The notes: generated by a model from the letters alone, not told the origin. A stretch of DNA of 64,000 nt from Kibdelosporangium persicum (GCF_013280595.1 NZ_JAAATY010000036.1:37430-101429); one strand, 5' to 3'. Numbered from the stretch's first letter, positions 8,973 to 17,182 are shown. A program made the numbers and translations.

Positions 8973-10273
8973 ACGACGGCGGCGATCAGGAAGCCGACCA
9001 GGAACGTGATGTCACCGATCCACGGAATCGCCTGGGGCACCGGCCCGGTGTACCGGGACTGGTTGGCGAACAGTCCGATCGAGACGATCATGCCGGTCAG
9101 CATGGCCGTCGGTCCCGCCCAGTTCCGGTACGACTTGTCGGTGAGCAGGAGGTCGAGTTTCCGGCCGCGCCGCAGGTGCATGTCCACCAGGGTGATCCCG
9201 AGCCAGGGCCCGACCCAGTACGCGATCACCAGCAGGAAGCTCTCGTAGGCGTGTCCCGCGTCGGCCAGGCCCAGCCAGGCGAGGACAAACCCGACGACAC
9301 CGAACCCGGCCGCGACGACCGCGCGACGCCAGGCGAGCGGCAGTCTGATCCCGAGCGTCAAGAAGGCGAGCGCGGCGGAGTACACGTTCAGCACGTTCGC
9401 CGCGACCGCGCCCAACGCGATGCACAGCAGTGTCAGCGCCGCGAGCCAACCCGGCAGGTGGCCGGTGAACGCGGTCGCCGGATTGTCCGAAGTGGATCCG
9501 CCGATGGTGACCGACGCGGCCCCGACGAGCATCAGCACTGTCGTCGCCAGGAACAATCCGGAGCCTGCCGACCAACCGACCGCGCGGCGCGATGTGTTCG
9601 CTGGCAGGTAACGGGTGTAGTCGGCGGCGTACGGATTCCAGCCCGCGGTGTACCCGAACGCCGCGCTCGCGGCCAACAGGAACCCGCCCAATCCTCCGCT
9701 GCCGGCGGTTCCCGGGTTTGCCTTGCTGAAGACGACCACGGCTGTGATCGCGAAAACCACTGCGAGCACAGGGAAGGCGTACCGCTCGAACACCTGGATC
9801 AGGTTGTGCCCGAAGAACGCGATCAGAATCTGCACGCCCACGACCATGATCAGGCACAGCAGCACGGGTAACCCGGTCAGCGTGTTCAGCGCGAACGCTC
9901 CGCTGACGCTGTTGACGGCGAACCAGCCGGCCCCGGCCATCACCGACATCAGGGTGGCAGGGAGGACGTTTCCCCGGTACCCGAAAGCCGCACGGCCCAG
10001 CACCATCTGCGGGACACCGTGGTCCGGGCCCCGGGCCGACAGGACACCGTGCGCGATCGCGCCGAGCAGGTTGCCCAGCGTGAGCGCCGCCGCGGCCTGC
10101 CAGAAGCTCAGCCCGAACGCGGACACCGCGAGCACGCCGAGGAAGACGGTGGCGAACTCCAGGTTCGGCGACGTCCACGTCCAGAACAGGTGCCGCGGCC
10201 TGCCGTGCCTGTCGGCCGCCGCGACCGGCTCGATGCCGCCCGGCTCGACCTTGACGACCTGCTCGCCGTACAT
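8945..10273 (-). CDS. NCS1 nucleobase permease (cytosine/purine transporter type)
   Basis: A 442-residue membrane protein with about 12 hydrophobic segments, of the CodB/FurE NCS1 family: sodium- or proton-coupled importers of cytosine, purines, hydantoin, allantoin or thiamine. The family signature WNPYAADYTRYLP lies near residue 225, after the GFLLAASAAFGYTAGW helix. The start overlaps the stop of the 2OG-oxygenase-like gene by 1 nt (TGATG), and that gene overlaps the cytosine deaminase, so the three form one operon. Context argues that the cargo is cytosine, 5-methylcytosine or thymine. Confidence 0.88.
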   Translation of the reverse strand: MYGEQVVKVEPGGIEPVAAADRHGRPRHLFWTWTSPNLEFATVFLGVLAVSAFGLSFWQAAAALTLGNLLGAIAHGVLSARGPDHGVPQMVLGRAAFGYRGNVLPATLMSVMAGAGWFAVNSVSGAFALNTLTGLPVLLCLIMVVGVQILIAFFGHNLIQVFERYAFPVLAVVFAITAVVVFSKANPGTAGSGGLGGFLLAASAAFGYTAGWNPYAADYTRYLPANTSRRAVGWSAGSGLFLATTVLMLVGAASVTIGGSTSDNPATAFTGHLPGWLAALTLLCIALGAVAANVLNVYSAALAFLTLGIRLPLAWRRAVVAAGFGVVGFVLAWLGLADAGHAYESFLLVIAYWVGPWLGITLVDMHLRRGRKLDLLLTDKSYRNWAGPTAMLTGMIVSIGLFANQSRYTGPVPQAIPWIGDITFLVGFLIAAVVYAVWPKSR

Positions 10274-11229
10274 CAGGTCACGGTGATGGCGTCGAGCTTC
10301 TCCTTCAGGTAATCGGCGGCGATCACCTCGGGGTAACCGGTCTTGCCGATCGGCGGGCCGAGTGACGTGATCCGGGCGTCATGGTCGGTCTCGTAGAAGA
10401 AGATCAGCGAGACCAGGTCCTCGTCCGGCGCGCTGGCGTGCGGCGGGAGGACACGGTGGCGCGTGGACCGCCACCGGTCGCCGGTCCAGCGGGCCATCAG
10501 GTCACCGATGTTGACCGTGAGTGCGTCCGGGTCGTACGGGGCGTTCTCCCACCGGCCGTCCTTTGTGAACACCTGCAGCCCGCCGACACCCGCCTCCCGG
10601 TCGAGCACGGTGACCGTGCCGAAGTCGGTGTGCGGGCCGATCCGGAACTGACCCTCGTCCGGGTGACCGACCACGGTCAGCGGCGGGTACCAGTTGATGT
10701 TGAACGTGTACGTGGGATGCCGGGTGTGCGCGGTGAAGTGGTTCTCCGGAAGCCGCAGCGCGACCGCGAAGACGGTCAGCAGTTCGTCGGACAGCGCCCG
10801 CATCCTGGCCATGTACTCGACGGAGGTGGATTCGAGGAACGGCACCTCCTGCGGCCAGACGTTCGGCGCGAACCAGAAGTCGTCGATCGCGGGGTCGCCG
10901 ACGGCGGCGTCCGCCCCGACCGAATAGGACTCCTTGAGATCCGGGGGAGTTTCGGTGCCCTCGGCGTACGCGTTCGCCTCGACACCCGGCGGCAACCACC
11001 CGCGCCCACCGACTGAGACCGCGTACCGCTGCTTGACCTCGCCGGGCAGCCCGAAGAACCGACGGGCCTGCTTGCGGATGTCGGCGCGCAGCGATTCCGG
11101 CACGCCGTGCCCGGTGATCAGCAGGAAACCGGAGTCCTGCAACGCGCGGTCGACCTGGTCGGCGACCTGGAGGCGGTCCTTGAGCGAGCCGTGGAACCAC
11201 GGTTCGAGATCGACGAGCGGGACTGTCAT
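10273..11229 (-). CDS. Isopenicillin-N-synthase-like Fe(II) oxygenase, possible thymine 7-hydroxylase
   Basis: A 318-residue non-haem iron oxygenase. The iron triad is His200, Asp202 (GPHTDFGTVT) and His258 (STRHRV). N- and C-terminal 2OG-oxygenase domains are both present (PLVDLEPW at the start; GGLQVFTKDGRW before the last His). The conserved Arg-x-Ser that holds 2-oxoglutarate appears here as Leu-Val-Ser (DLVSLIFF), an oddity that may mean altered co-substrate binding. The ATG at 11229 overlaps the deaminase stop (ATGA); a longer upstream reading frame is only antisense/out-of-frame deaminase sequence. Sitting between a yeast-type cytosine deaminase and an NCS1 permease, it is a candidate thymine or methyl-uracil hydroxylase. 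That is inference; many enzymes share this fold. Confidence 0.78.
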   Translation of the reverse strand: MTVPLVDLEPWFHGSLKDRLQVADQVDRALQDSGFLLITGHGVPESLRADIRKQARRFFGLPGEVKQRYAVSVGGRGWLPPGVEANAYAEGTETPPDLKESYSVGADAAVGDPAIDDFWFAPNVWPQEVPFLESTSVEYMARMRALSDELLTVFAVALRLPENHFTAHTRHPTYTFNINWYPPLTVVGHPDEGQFRIGPHTDFGTVTVLDREAGVGGLQVFTKDGRWENAPYDPDALTVNIGDLMARWTGDRWRSTRHRVLPPHASAPDEDLVSLIFFYETDHDARITSLGPPIGKTGYPEVIAADYLKEKLDAITVT

Positions 11230-11702
11230 GTGCGCTCCTCCCCGATATCCTCGAACCACAGGTCCGGGTGTTCCTTGATGAACTCGGTCATCAGTTCGAC
11301 GCAGTCCGGGTCGTCCACAATGGTCACCTGGACGCCGTGCTCCGCGAGCCAGTCGTGCCCGCCGGAGAAGGTGGTGGCCTCGCCGATGACCACCCTGCTG
11401 ATGTTGAACTGCCGGACCAGACCGCTGCAGTACCAACAGGGCGACAAGGTCGTCACCATGATGGTGTCGCGGTAGTGCGGTCTGCGGCCCGCGTTGCGGA
11501 ACGCCGCGGTCTCGGCGTGCATCGACGGGTCGTCGTCCTGCACCCGCCGGTTGTGCCCGCTACCGAGTAACTCGCCGTCGGGGCCGTAGAGGGCCGCGCC
11601 GATGGGAATCCCGCCGGCCGCTTTGCCGCGCAGCGCCTCCTGCCGCGCCACGGCCAGCATCTGTTTCGCCTCGATCAACTCGCGGCTCGCGTGCATGGTC
11701 AC
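11226..11702 (-). CDS. Cytosine deaminase, yeast FCY1 type
   Basis: A 158-residue zinc hydrolytic deaminase. His62 with Glu64 (SMHAETAAF) and Cys89/Cys92 (SPCWYC) form the zinc site; yeast cytosine deaminase uses nearly the same numbering. The C-terminal LWFEDIGE, which closes the active site in the yeast enzyme, is also present, as is GGIPIGAALYG at the N-terminus. This pattern separates it from bacterial CodA (an amidohydrolase) and from tRNA adenosine deaminases. Expected reaction: cytosine to uracil, and possibly 5-methylcytosine to thymine. First gene of the operon with the oxygenase and permease. The start is GTG 11702; ATG 11696 is also possible. Confidence 0.85.
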   Translation of the reverse strand: MTMHASRELIEAKQMLAVARQEALRGKAAGGIPIGAALYGPDGELLGSGHNRRVQDDDPSMHAETAAFRNAGRRPHYRDTIMVTTLSPCWYCSGLVRQFNISRVVIGEATTFSGGHDWLAEHGVQVTIVDDPDCVELMTEFIKEHPDLWFEDIGEERT

Positions 11703-11891
11703 ACTGTCGTGCCTCAGCAGCGGACTGGCAAGAGGTTGACCGGGTCGCCCGCGACCGAGTAAAGAAGTCGATCACGGTGACGCTCCGTGTCCATCCCCAG
11801 GCCGGCCCGGAAGTGGATCAACGCATACCCGCGCCGGCGGGCCCCGCTCGGGCCGCTCGCGCCCGCCCACGTCCTGACGGCGCTTGGCGGC

Positions 11892-11956
11892 GGTCTTCAC
11901 GGCTGGTCTTCACGGCTGGTCTTCACGGCTGGTCTTCACGGCGGGTTTTCACGGCG
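11892..11956. repeat. Tandem repeat, 13 bp x 5
   Basis: Five head-to-tail copies of GGTCTTCACGGCT (the last two with 1-2 changes) at 11892, 11905, 11918, 11931 and 11944. It lies in the 385 bp gene-free stretch between the cytosine deaminase start and the phosphoribosyltransferase end, 8 bp from the family 2 element at 11965. The rest of that stretch (11703-11891) shows no gene I can support. Confidence 0.9.
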
Positions 11957-11964
11957 GCCCTCGG

Positions 11965-12026
11965 CGACAAACCCCGCCATCCAGGGGAGCCCCTGATCTT
12001 GATTCAACCAGAAGGGTCCGACAGTT
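11965..12026 (-). repeat. Intergenic element, family 2 subtype b, copy 1
   Basis: Read on the minus strand it begins AACTGTCGG and continues through CTGGTTGAATCA to the hairpin core CAGGGGCTCCCCTG and then GGCGGGGTTTGTCG. A second copy of the same 62 bp, about 80 percent identical by eye, is at 46344. The first half and the GGGG/CCCC core match the subtype a copies at 17289, 31137 and 44603. Non-coding. Confidence 0.75.
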
Positions 12027-12087
12027 CCCGGCCATGCGGGAAGGGGACGTAACACGCCCCACGGCAAGCGCGGTGGCGAAAAGCGGA

Positions 12088-12585
12088 TCAAGCCTCCAGA
12101 ACGGCGGCCGGAGCGTCGACCACGGGCGGCAGAGTCGACCACGGAAAATTGATCCACCGGTCGGTGTACCGCCACACGTACTCACACTTCACGGTCGAAT
12201 GCGGCTTTTCGTAAACCACCGCACACCGGACCTCCGCCACGTGGTCGGAGCAGAAGTCGCGAACCAGCTTCAGCGTCGCGCCCGTGTCGGCCACGTCGTC
12301 GGCGACCAGCACCTTGGCGCCTGTCAGATCGACCACGTTCGGTACGGGCGGCAGCATGACGGGCAGGTCCAGGCGCTCGTCCACGCCGGTGTAGAACTCC
12401 ACGTTCATCACGTGCAGGTTCTTGACGTTCAACGCGTAGCCCAGCGCCCCGGCCGCGAACAGGCCGCCGCGGGCGATGGACAGGATCAGGTCCGGCTGGT
12501 ATCCGTCGGCCGCGATCCGGGTGGCCAGTTCGCGGGATGCGGTGCCGAAAAGTTCCCAGGTGAGTACTTCGCGCTGCTCCGTCAT
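12088..12585 (-). CDS. Phosphoribosyltransferase, hypoxanthine/guanine or xanthine type
   Basis: A 165-residue type I PRTase (COG2236-like). The PRPP-binding loop VLVADDVADTGATL lies near residues 90-104, and the pyrophosphate loop region LILSIARGGLFAAG near 33-46. Such proteins transfer phosphoribose from PRPP to a purine base for salvage; base preference is not readable. It is a stand-alone gene divergent from the SARP regulator, with the two ARE-like operators between them, so its transcription may also respond to the butyrolactone-type receptor. Confidence 0.82.
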   Translation of the reverse strand: MTEQREVLTWELFGTASRELATRIAADGYQPDLILSIARGGLFAAGALGYALNVKNLHVMNVEFYTGVDERLDLPVMLPPVPNVVDLTGAKVLVADDVADTGATLKLVRDFCSDHVAEVRCAVVYEKPHSTVKCEYVWRYTDRWINFPWSTLPPVVDAPAAVLEA

Positions 12586-12640
12586 GGTCGCTGAGCCTAG
12601 CTGGTCCCGGTATCACGCCTGGTCAGCGGGTGGTCGAGCA

Positions 12641-12670
12641 AAGAAAAAACCGACCGGTCTCTTTTTTCTT
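12641..12670. promoter_or_regulatory. ARE-like operator 1 (near-perfect 30 bp palindrome)
   Basis: AAGAAAAAA...ACCGGT...TTTTTTCTT: a 30 bp palindrome with only two mismatched pairs, in the 145 bp between the PRTase and SARP genes. The AACCGACCGGTCTCTTTT part resembles autoregulatory elements bound by gamma-butyrolactone receptors (ArpA/FarA/BarA family). It could instead act as a terminator-like hairpin, but its place upstream of two divergent genes favours an operator. Confidence 0.6.
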
Positions 12671-12697
12671 GCAAACCGGCCGGTTGGTTTTGTATGG
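12671..12697. promoter_or_regulatory. ARE-like operator 2
   Basis: GCAAACCGGCCGGTTGG followed by TTTTGTATGG. On the other strand this reads CATACAAAACCAACCGG, close to known ARE boxes such as the ACATACCAACCGGTT core. It immediately follows operator 1, 33 bp upstream of the SARP start. Confidence 0.65.
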
Positions 12698-12730
12698 TGA
12701 CGCGGCCCAGCCCGCACGGACGGAGAAGTG

Positions 12731-13519
12731 ATGGAGATCGGCGTTTTGGGGCCGCTGAAGGTCCAGGCAAGTGCAGGCCAGGTGATGCCGACGGCGGCCA
12801 AGCCGCGCAAGGTGCTCGCGATGCTCGCCATCCACGCCGACGAGGTCGTGCCGATCGCGGATCTGAACGAGGAACTCTGGGGTACCAAGGTCCCGCGCAG
12901 CGCCAGCACGACTCTGCAGACGTACATCCTCAACCTGCGCACCATGATCGCCGGGGCGATCGGCGGCACGAGCGCGGACGCCAAGCAGATCCTGGCGACC
13001 AGGCCGGGCGGGTACGCGCTGAACGTGTCCTCGGTCGACGTCCGGGAGTTCGAAAGGCTCACCGCCGCGGGCCACCGTGCGCACCAGACCAGGGAGTACG
13101 AACTCGCGGCCGACAACTTCCGCGACGCTCTGGGTCTCTGGCGCGGTCCCGCGCTCGTCGATGTCCACCTTGGACCGTTGCTACGGGGCGAGGTGCTGCG
13201 GCTGACCGAGGCACGGTTGGCCGCCTTGGAACGGCGGATCGACGCGGATCTCAGGCTTGGCAGGCACCACGAACTCATCAGCGAGCTGACCGGACTGGTC
13301 GCGCGGTACCACACACACGAAGGACTGCACGCGCATCTCATGGTCGCGCTCTACCGGAGCGGACGCCGTGCGCAGGCGATGACCGTCTACCGGAACCTGC
13401 GCACCACCCTGATCGAGGAACTCGGTCTCGAACCGTCGCCCGGATTGCGCAGGTTGCAGCAGGCGATTCTGAAGTCGGACGACGCACCGGGAGAGTCGCG
13501 GCTCGAACGTGTCGGCTGA
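12731..13519 (+). CDS. SARP-family transcriptional activator (AfsR/DnrI/RedD type)
   Basis: 262 residues with the two-domain SARP layout: an OmpR-type winged helix (about 1-95; EIGVLGPL, AKPRKVLAMLAI, STTLQTYILNLR) and a bacterial transcriptional activation domain (about 100-250; FRDALGLWRGPALVD, HEGLHAHLMVALYRSGRRAQAMTVYRNLR). SARPs switch on antibiotic or pigment clusters by binding direct heptamer repeats at the -35 region. I chose ATG 12731 over GTG 12728 because GGAGA at 12722 is too close to the GTG. No biosynthetic core genes lie within about 10 kb, so its target is elsewhere. Convergent, 7 bp apart, with the TetR receptor gene. Confidence 0.88.
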   Translation: MEIGVLGPLKVQASAGQVMPTAAKPRKVLAMLAIHADEVVPIADLNEELWGTKVPRSASTTLQTYILNLRTMIAGAIGGTSADAKQILATRPGGYALNVSSVDVREFERLTAAGHRAHQTREYELAADNFRDALGLWRGPALVDVHLGPLLRGEVLRLTEARLAALERRIDADLRLGRHHELISELTGLVARYHTHEGLHAHLMVALYRSGRRAQAMTVYRNLRTTLIEELGLEPSPGLRRLQQAILKSDDAPGESRLERVG

Positions 13520-13526
13520 GAAGAGG

Positions 13527-14153
13527 CTAGCCGGGAGTCTGCGCCGCCGTCCCCTCGGGCACGAACCGGCTGAGCCGGCGGGGCGGGACGATCGCGGGCA
13601 GCACGTACCGCCACATGCCGGCGACCCGGTCCGGCAGATCGGCCCGGTCGGTCAGCACCTGTGACGAAATCTGCAGGCCGGTGAACGCGCTGACGAGGAA
13701 GTTCGCGATGTCACCGGTGACCAGCTCCTTGCGGATGTCACCCCGCTCCTGGGCGTGGTCGAGCTGGTCCCGGCACACGTCGATCCACCGCAGGTAGGAG
13801 TCCGGCGACGGGTCGGTGAACGTGCCCTGCTCGATCACCAACCGGATGCTTGCTCGGATCCGGACGTTCTCCTGGAGACCGCGCGCCATGGCGTGGGTCA
13901 GGTCGATCACGGTCTGCAGGCCCGGTTTGCCGTTGTCGTCGACCGGCGGCCAGATGGAGAACTGCTCGGCGACGAGTTCGTGCGCGAGCTCCTCCTTGGA
14001 CTTGAAGTGGAAGTACAGTGCGCCTTTGGTGACGCCGGCCTCGGCGAGGATGTCGGACAGGCTGGCCCCGACGAAACCCTGCGAGTCGAACACCTTGGCG
14101 GCCGCGTCGAGGATGGTCGCTCGCGTCCGTTCCGCGCGTTCCTGTTTCGGCAC
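13527..14153 (-). CDS. Gamma-butyrolactone-receptor-type TetR regulator (ArpA/ScbR family)
   Basis: A 208-residue TetR-fold repressor. The N-terminal HTH (about 25-50; LSDILAEAGVTKGALYFHFKSKEELA) is the butyrolactone-receptor version. The ligand domain carries FVSAFTGLQISSQVLTDRADL and MWRYVLPAIVPP, strongly like ArpA/ScbR C-terminal regions. These proteins release DNA when a small lactone or furan signal binds. ARE-like sites precede its own gene (14210) and the SARP gene (12641, 12671), so autoregulation and SARP repression are likely. The GTG start has AAGGGGA upstream. No AfsA-type synthase is in the window, so it may be a pseudo-receptor that senses something else. Confidence 0.85.
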   Translation of the reverse strand: MPKQERAERTRATILDAAAKVFDSQGFVGASLSDILAEAGVTKGALYFHFKSKEELAHELVAEQFSIWPPVDDNGKPGLQTVIDLTHAMARGLQENVRIRASIRLVIEQGTFTDPSPDSYLRWIDVCRDQLDHAQERGDIRKELVTGDIANFLVSAFTGLQISSQVLTDRADLPDRVAGMWRYVLPAIVPPRRLSRFVPEGTAAQTPG

Positions 14154-14209
14154 CCCGGATCCCCTTCGCCCAGTCGTCGTCCATCGAGTCTACGTCCGAC
14201 GATAGGACC

Positions 14210-14235
14210 AAACAAACCGGGAGGTAGGTATTTTC
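14210..14235. promoter_or_regulatory. ARE-like operator 3 upstream of the receptor gene
   Basis: AAACAAACCGGGAGGTAGGT then ATTTTC lies 56 bp upstream of the TetR start. It matches the reversed FarA/BarA-type box (GTTTTC side, ACCGG core, GGTA.GTAT side) and is the expected autoregulatory site. Confidence 0.6.
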
Positions 14236-14240
14236 TGCGG

Positions 14241-14274
14241 ACAGAAAAGAACGCGACCTGGTCAGGTCGCGTTC
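14241..14274 (-). terminator. Rho-independent terminator of the GH81 gene
   Basis: On the minus strand a 12 bp perfect stem (GAACGCGACCTG, 2 nt loop) is followed by TTTTCTGT, 13 nt past the GH81 stop codon. Confidence 0.85.
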
Positions 14275-14287
14275 TCCGGAGGTGGGA

Positions 14288-17122
14288 TCAAGCGGGATTA
14301 AAGGGGATCACGAGCCGCGATTGACCGTCGTTGACCCGCAACGACGTGGCCACGTTGCCGATCGCGTTCCAGACCTCCAACCGGATGCAGCCGTTGCTGA
14401 ACGACTGCGGTGTTCCGCTCGTGGCCCGTTGCCCGGCGTTGTGGGTGTAGATTTCCCAGCCGTTGATCGGATCGGTCGCGAAGTAGTGGTACGTCTCCGT
14501 CCTGGTGTACGTGGAACCCGTGGGGGCGTAGGAGATCCTGGCCTGAACACCGGCGCCGACGCCCGTGCCCGCGTCGACACCCAGGCTGAACTGTGTCGTC
14601 TTCGACGAGTCGTACGTGCCGGTGAAACCACAGGCGGTGTACGTCACCGGGTTGTGCGGCGTGCCGTCCCAGTTCGCGCCACCCGCTGACGGGATCGTCG
14701 CGCTGGACCCGCTGGCGCCTGCCGTGGTCGACAGCGCGTTCGTGTTGACGAAGAACGTGCTGCTCCCGCCACCGCCGGGCGTCCCCGGCCCACTACCGCC
14801 CTGCCAGGTGATCGCCCCGGTGGTGGCCGTCCGTCCCGGTTGGACGGTCAGGGAAACGCCGGTGGAGAAGGTGACTGTCAGAGGTGTCGTACCGCGGTTG
14901 GCCGCGACGTACGTCCGCGCGCCGTTCTTCGTGAACACCGCGTAGAGCGGCGTGTTGGCCGTGACCGTGGTGTCCACTTGGCCCAGTGCGGCGAGGTTGC
15001 GCAGCCAGTGGAAGGTGTGCGCCCTGCTCTCACCTTCTTCTGACGTGTAGCTTGTGGACCGCCACGCCTGGAGCGCCGCGTCCGGTTGCGACAGTGCCTG
15101 GAACTCCCAGATGATGTCCCGCCAGACCGTGGGTGCGGACGGTTTGACGGTCCGCATCTCCTGGAGGTTGGTGTTGATGTAACCCGGGTTGTAGCCCAGA
15201 TACAGCGATCCACCGGTGATGGGCAGCATGTTGATGCCGTGGATCATCTCCGGCTCGCCCGAGAACCACGTCGCGTACGCGCCGCCGTTGCCCCACACCA
15301 TGCCGACCGTGTTGTGCGGGAAAGCGGACGGGAAGTTGGAGTTCGTGGTGTCGTGCCAGTACTCCGCGATCGCCGCGGCCTGGGTGACGTACTGGTAGAT
15401 CCCGGCGTCCCGGACCGTCCTGTTGCCGGTGGCCTGGCCGAACTGGATCAGTGCGGCGTCGAAGTTCATCCCTTCGGACGACGACTCCTGGTTGTTGCCC
15501 GCGAAGAAGTTCGCGTGCCCGGACGCCCAGTCGTGCCCGGCGTAGATGTCGAAGTCCCGCAGGAACGGGAATCGCCGGTCGTTGCGGTCGTAGTTGTTGG
15601 CGTCCCGGATGAGCATGTCGACCATTCCGCCGTACTGGTTCGGCGACGCCCATGCCGGGTCGTACTTCGCCAAGGTCGCCGCGGCGGCGATGTAGTAGCC
15701 GTAGTGGAAGTGGTGGTCGTTGAGTTCCTGGTCGGACCCGTACGACGCCGGGTAGCCGATCAACGTGCCCCAACTGGAGTTGTAGCCGAAGACACGAGCC
15801 GTCTTGCCCGGGGTGGCGGTGAACCAGTCGGTGAGCCGGGACTTGATCGCCGACAGCATCCTGTCGCGGACGCCCGTGTTGCCGACCAGATCGGCGATCT
15901 CGGCCAGCCGCGCCGCGCGGCCGAGCGCTTTCCCTGTCCAGTACGTGTCATTTCCGAACCCGGCGAACGGATCGCCCACGGCGTTCAGTTCGTTGTTCAG
16001 GGTGGTCAGGTCCGCGCCCGTCATGCCCACCGCGGGCAGTTCAGGCAGCACGCCTCGGTAGACCATGCTTGTCTGGAACGACGTGATGTTCGTCAGAACG
16101 CGCATCTGGCCTCGCGGCGAGATGTAGGTGTTCGCGATCGGCGTTCCACCGGCGAGGTTCTTCCACAGGTGCGGGTAGAGCGCCGCGACTGTGCCGGTCG
16201 CCGCGCCTTCCCTTGCCTGGGTGGTGAAGTTGTACGTCGTGGTGAGCCTGCTCGTGGCTTCGTTGAAGCTCCACGACACAGTCGTTCCGGTGATGAACGA
16301 ATAGGCGTACGGCGCGAAGGCGTTGAGCAGGTTCGTGCGCTCGGTGTTGGACGACTGCGCTGTCGTCGGCAGCACGGCGATCGAGAAGTAACCGCGTCCG
16401 GCCAGCGTCGAGCTGATCGACGCGCCGGAGATCGTCCACGTCGCACCCGTGGGCGCGAACAACGCGTAGTCGTGCCCGTTGATCGTGACACCAAGGGTTT
16501 TGCCGCTGTTGGACCACACGGTCGGCGCGGACTGGAAGGTCAGCTGGGCGTTTCCGCCCGTCGCCTCCGCGTGGACGAACGGAAGCCCGTGCCCGATCGT
16601 GGTTTTCAGGGAACGTCCGGCGTTCGCCCACGACGAGGTGACCGTCCAGTCGCTCCACCCGTCCACCATGGCCGTCGCGGTCAGGCCCGCGACGCCGATG
16701 GTGAAGTCGGTGGAATGCTCGAAGTGGTACTCACCGGTCGTGGTGGCGGAGCCGGTGATCGTCGCGGTGGTGGGGTAGTCGACGCCCAGGCCACTCGTGG
16801 TCGCCTTGAGGGACAACGGATGCGCGGCCAGGTTGTCCGAGCCGGCGCAGTCGTTGCGCTTCCACAGCAGCGAGGACCACCAGTCGTTGGTGGGGACACC
16901 GCCGGCGGGCGCGTTCGCGGTGACGAATGTCCTGGCGTTGCTGCCGATCGACCCGCACCCGGCCGGACCGGCGCCGGGCAGGCTGTCCAGGTACCCGCCC
17001 GCGCCGACGACGGTCGCGCTGGCGGTCCGATGGCTGGTGAACAGGACAAAACTGAGGGCCAGCGCGAGCACCGCCAAGGCGGCGGTGATCGCTCGACCGG
17101 CCTGCTTCATTGCAGGGGGCAT
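14288..17122 (-). CDS. Secreted endo-1,3-beta-glucanase, GH81, with C-terminal glucan-binding module
   Basis: 944 residues. A signal peptide (MKQAGR, then ALAVLALALSFVLF) leads into a GH81 catalytic domain (about 40-700). The conserved blocks are DHHFHYGYYIAAAA near residue 468, holding the likely acid Asp, and NNQESSSEGMNFDA near 545-555, holding the likely base Glu. After a Gly/Pro/Ser linker the last 140 residues (FFVNTNALS to LVIPFNPA) look like a CBM56-type beta-1,3-glucan-binding module. The enzyme cuts laminarin, callose or fungal wall glucan outside the cell. I chose ATG 17122 because AGGAGAG sits just upstream; an in-frame ATG at 17188 would add 22 non-secretory residues and run over the operator at 17171. 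A terminator follows. Confidence 0.9.
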   Translation of the reverse strand: MPPAMKQAGRAITAALAVLALALSFVLFTSHRTASATVVGAGGYLDSLPGAGPAGCGSIGSNARTFVTANAPAGGVPTNDWWSSLLWKRNDCAGSDNLAAHPLSLKATTSGLGVDYPTTATITGSATTTGEYHFEHSTDFTIGVAGLTATAMVDGWSDWTVTSSWANAGRSLKTTIGHGLPFVHAEATGGNAQLTFQSAPTVWSNSGKTLGVTINGHDYALFAPTGATWTISGASISSTLAGRGYFSIAVLPTTAQSSNTERTNLLNAFAPYAYSFITGTTVSWSFNEATSRLTTTYNFTTQAREGAATGTVAALYPHLWKNLAGGTPIANTYISPRGQMRVLTNITSFQTSMVYRGVLPELPAVGMTGADLTTLNNELNAVGDPFAGFGNDTYWTGKALGRAARLAEIADLVGNTGVRDRMLSAIKSRLTDWFTATPGKTARVFGYNSSWGTLIGYPASYGSDQELNDHHFHYGYYIAAAATLAKYDPAWASPNQYGGMVDMLIRDANNYDRNDRRFPFLRDFDIYAGHDWASGHANFFAGNNQESSSEGMNFDAALIQFGQATGNRTVRDAGIYQYVTQAAAIAEYWHDTTNSNFPSAFPHNTVGMVWGNGGAYATWFSGEPEMIHGINMLPITGGSLYLGYNPGYINTNLQEMRTVKPSAPTVWRDIIWEFQALSQPDAALQAWRSTSYTSEEGESRAHTFHWLRNLAALGQVDTTVTANTPLYAVFTKNGARTYVAANRGTTPLTVTFSTGVSLTVQPGRTATTGAITWQGGSGPGTPGGGGSSTFFVNTNALSTTAGASGSSATIPSAGGANWDGTPHNPVTYTACGFTGTYDSSKTTQFSLGVDAGTGVGAGVQARISYAPTGSTYTRTETYHYFATDPINGWEIYTHNAGQRATSGTPQSFSNGCIRLEVWNAIGNVATSLRVNDGQSRLVIPFNPA

Positions 17123-17170
17123 CGACTCTCCTGGTGGGGAAGAGGTGCAGGGGTGCCTGAGCGCGCCTGC

Positions 17171-17182
17171 GAGAGCGCTCTC
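17171..17182. promoter_or_regulatory. LacI-type operator (CebR-like) upstream of GH81
   Basis: GAGAGCGCTCTC is a perfect 12 bp palindrome about 49 bp upstream of the glucanase start. It resembles CebR and other LacI-family sugar-repressor boxes (TGGGAGCGCTCCCA), so induction by beta-glucan breakdown products is likely. Confidence 0.6.

Noticed and set aside
11892..11956. Possible CRISPR array
   Set aside because: The 13 bp units are contiguous with no spacers, and no cas genes are present.
12641..12670. Rho-independent terminator with A-tract and T-tract
   Set aside because: It lies upstream of two divergent genes, where no transcript needs ending, and it resembles ARE operators; kept as a regulatory site.
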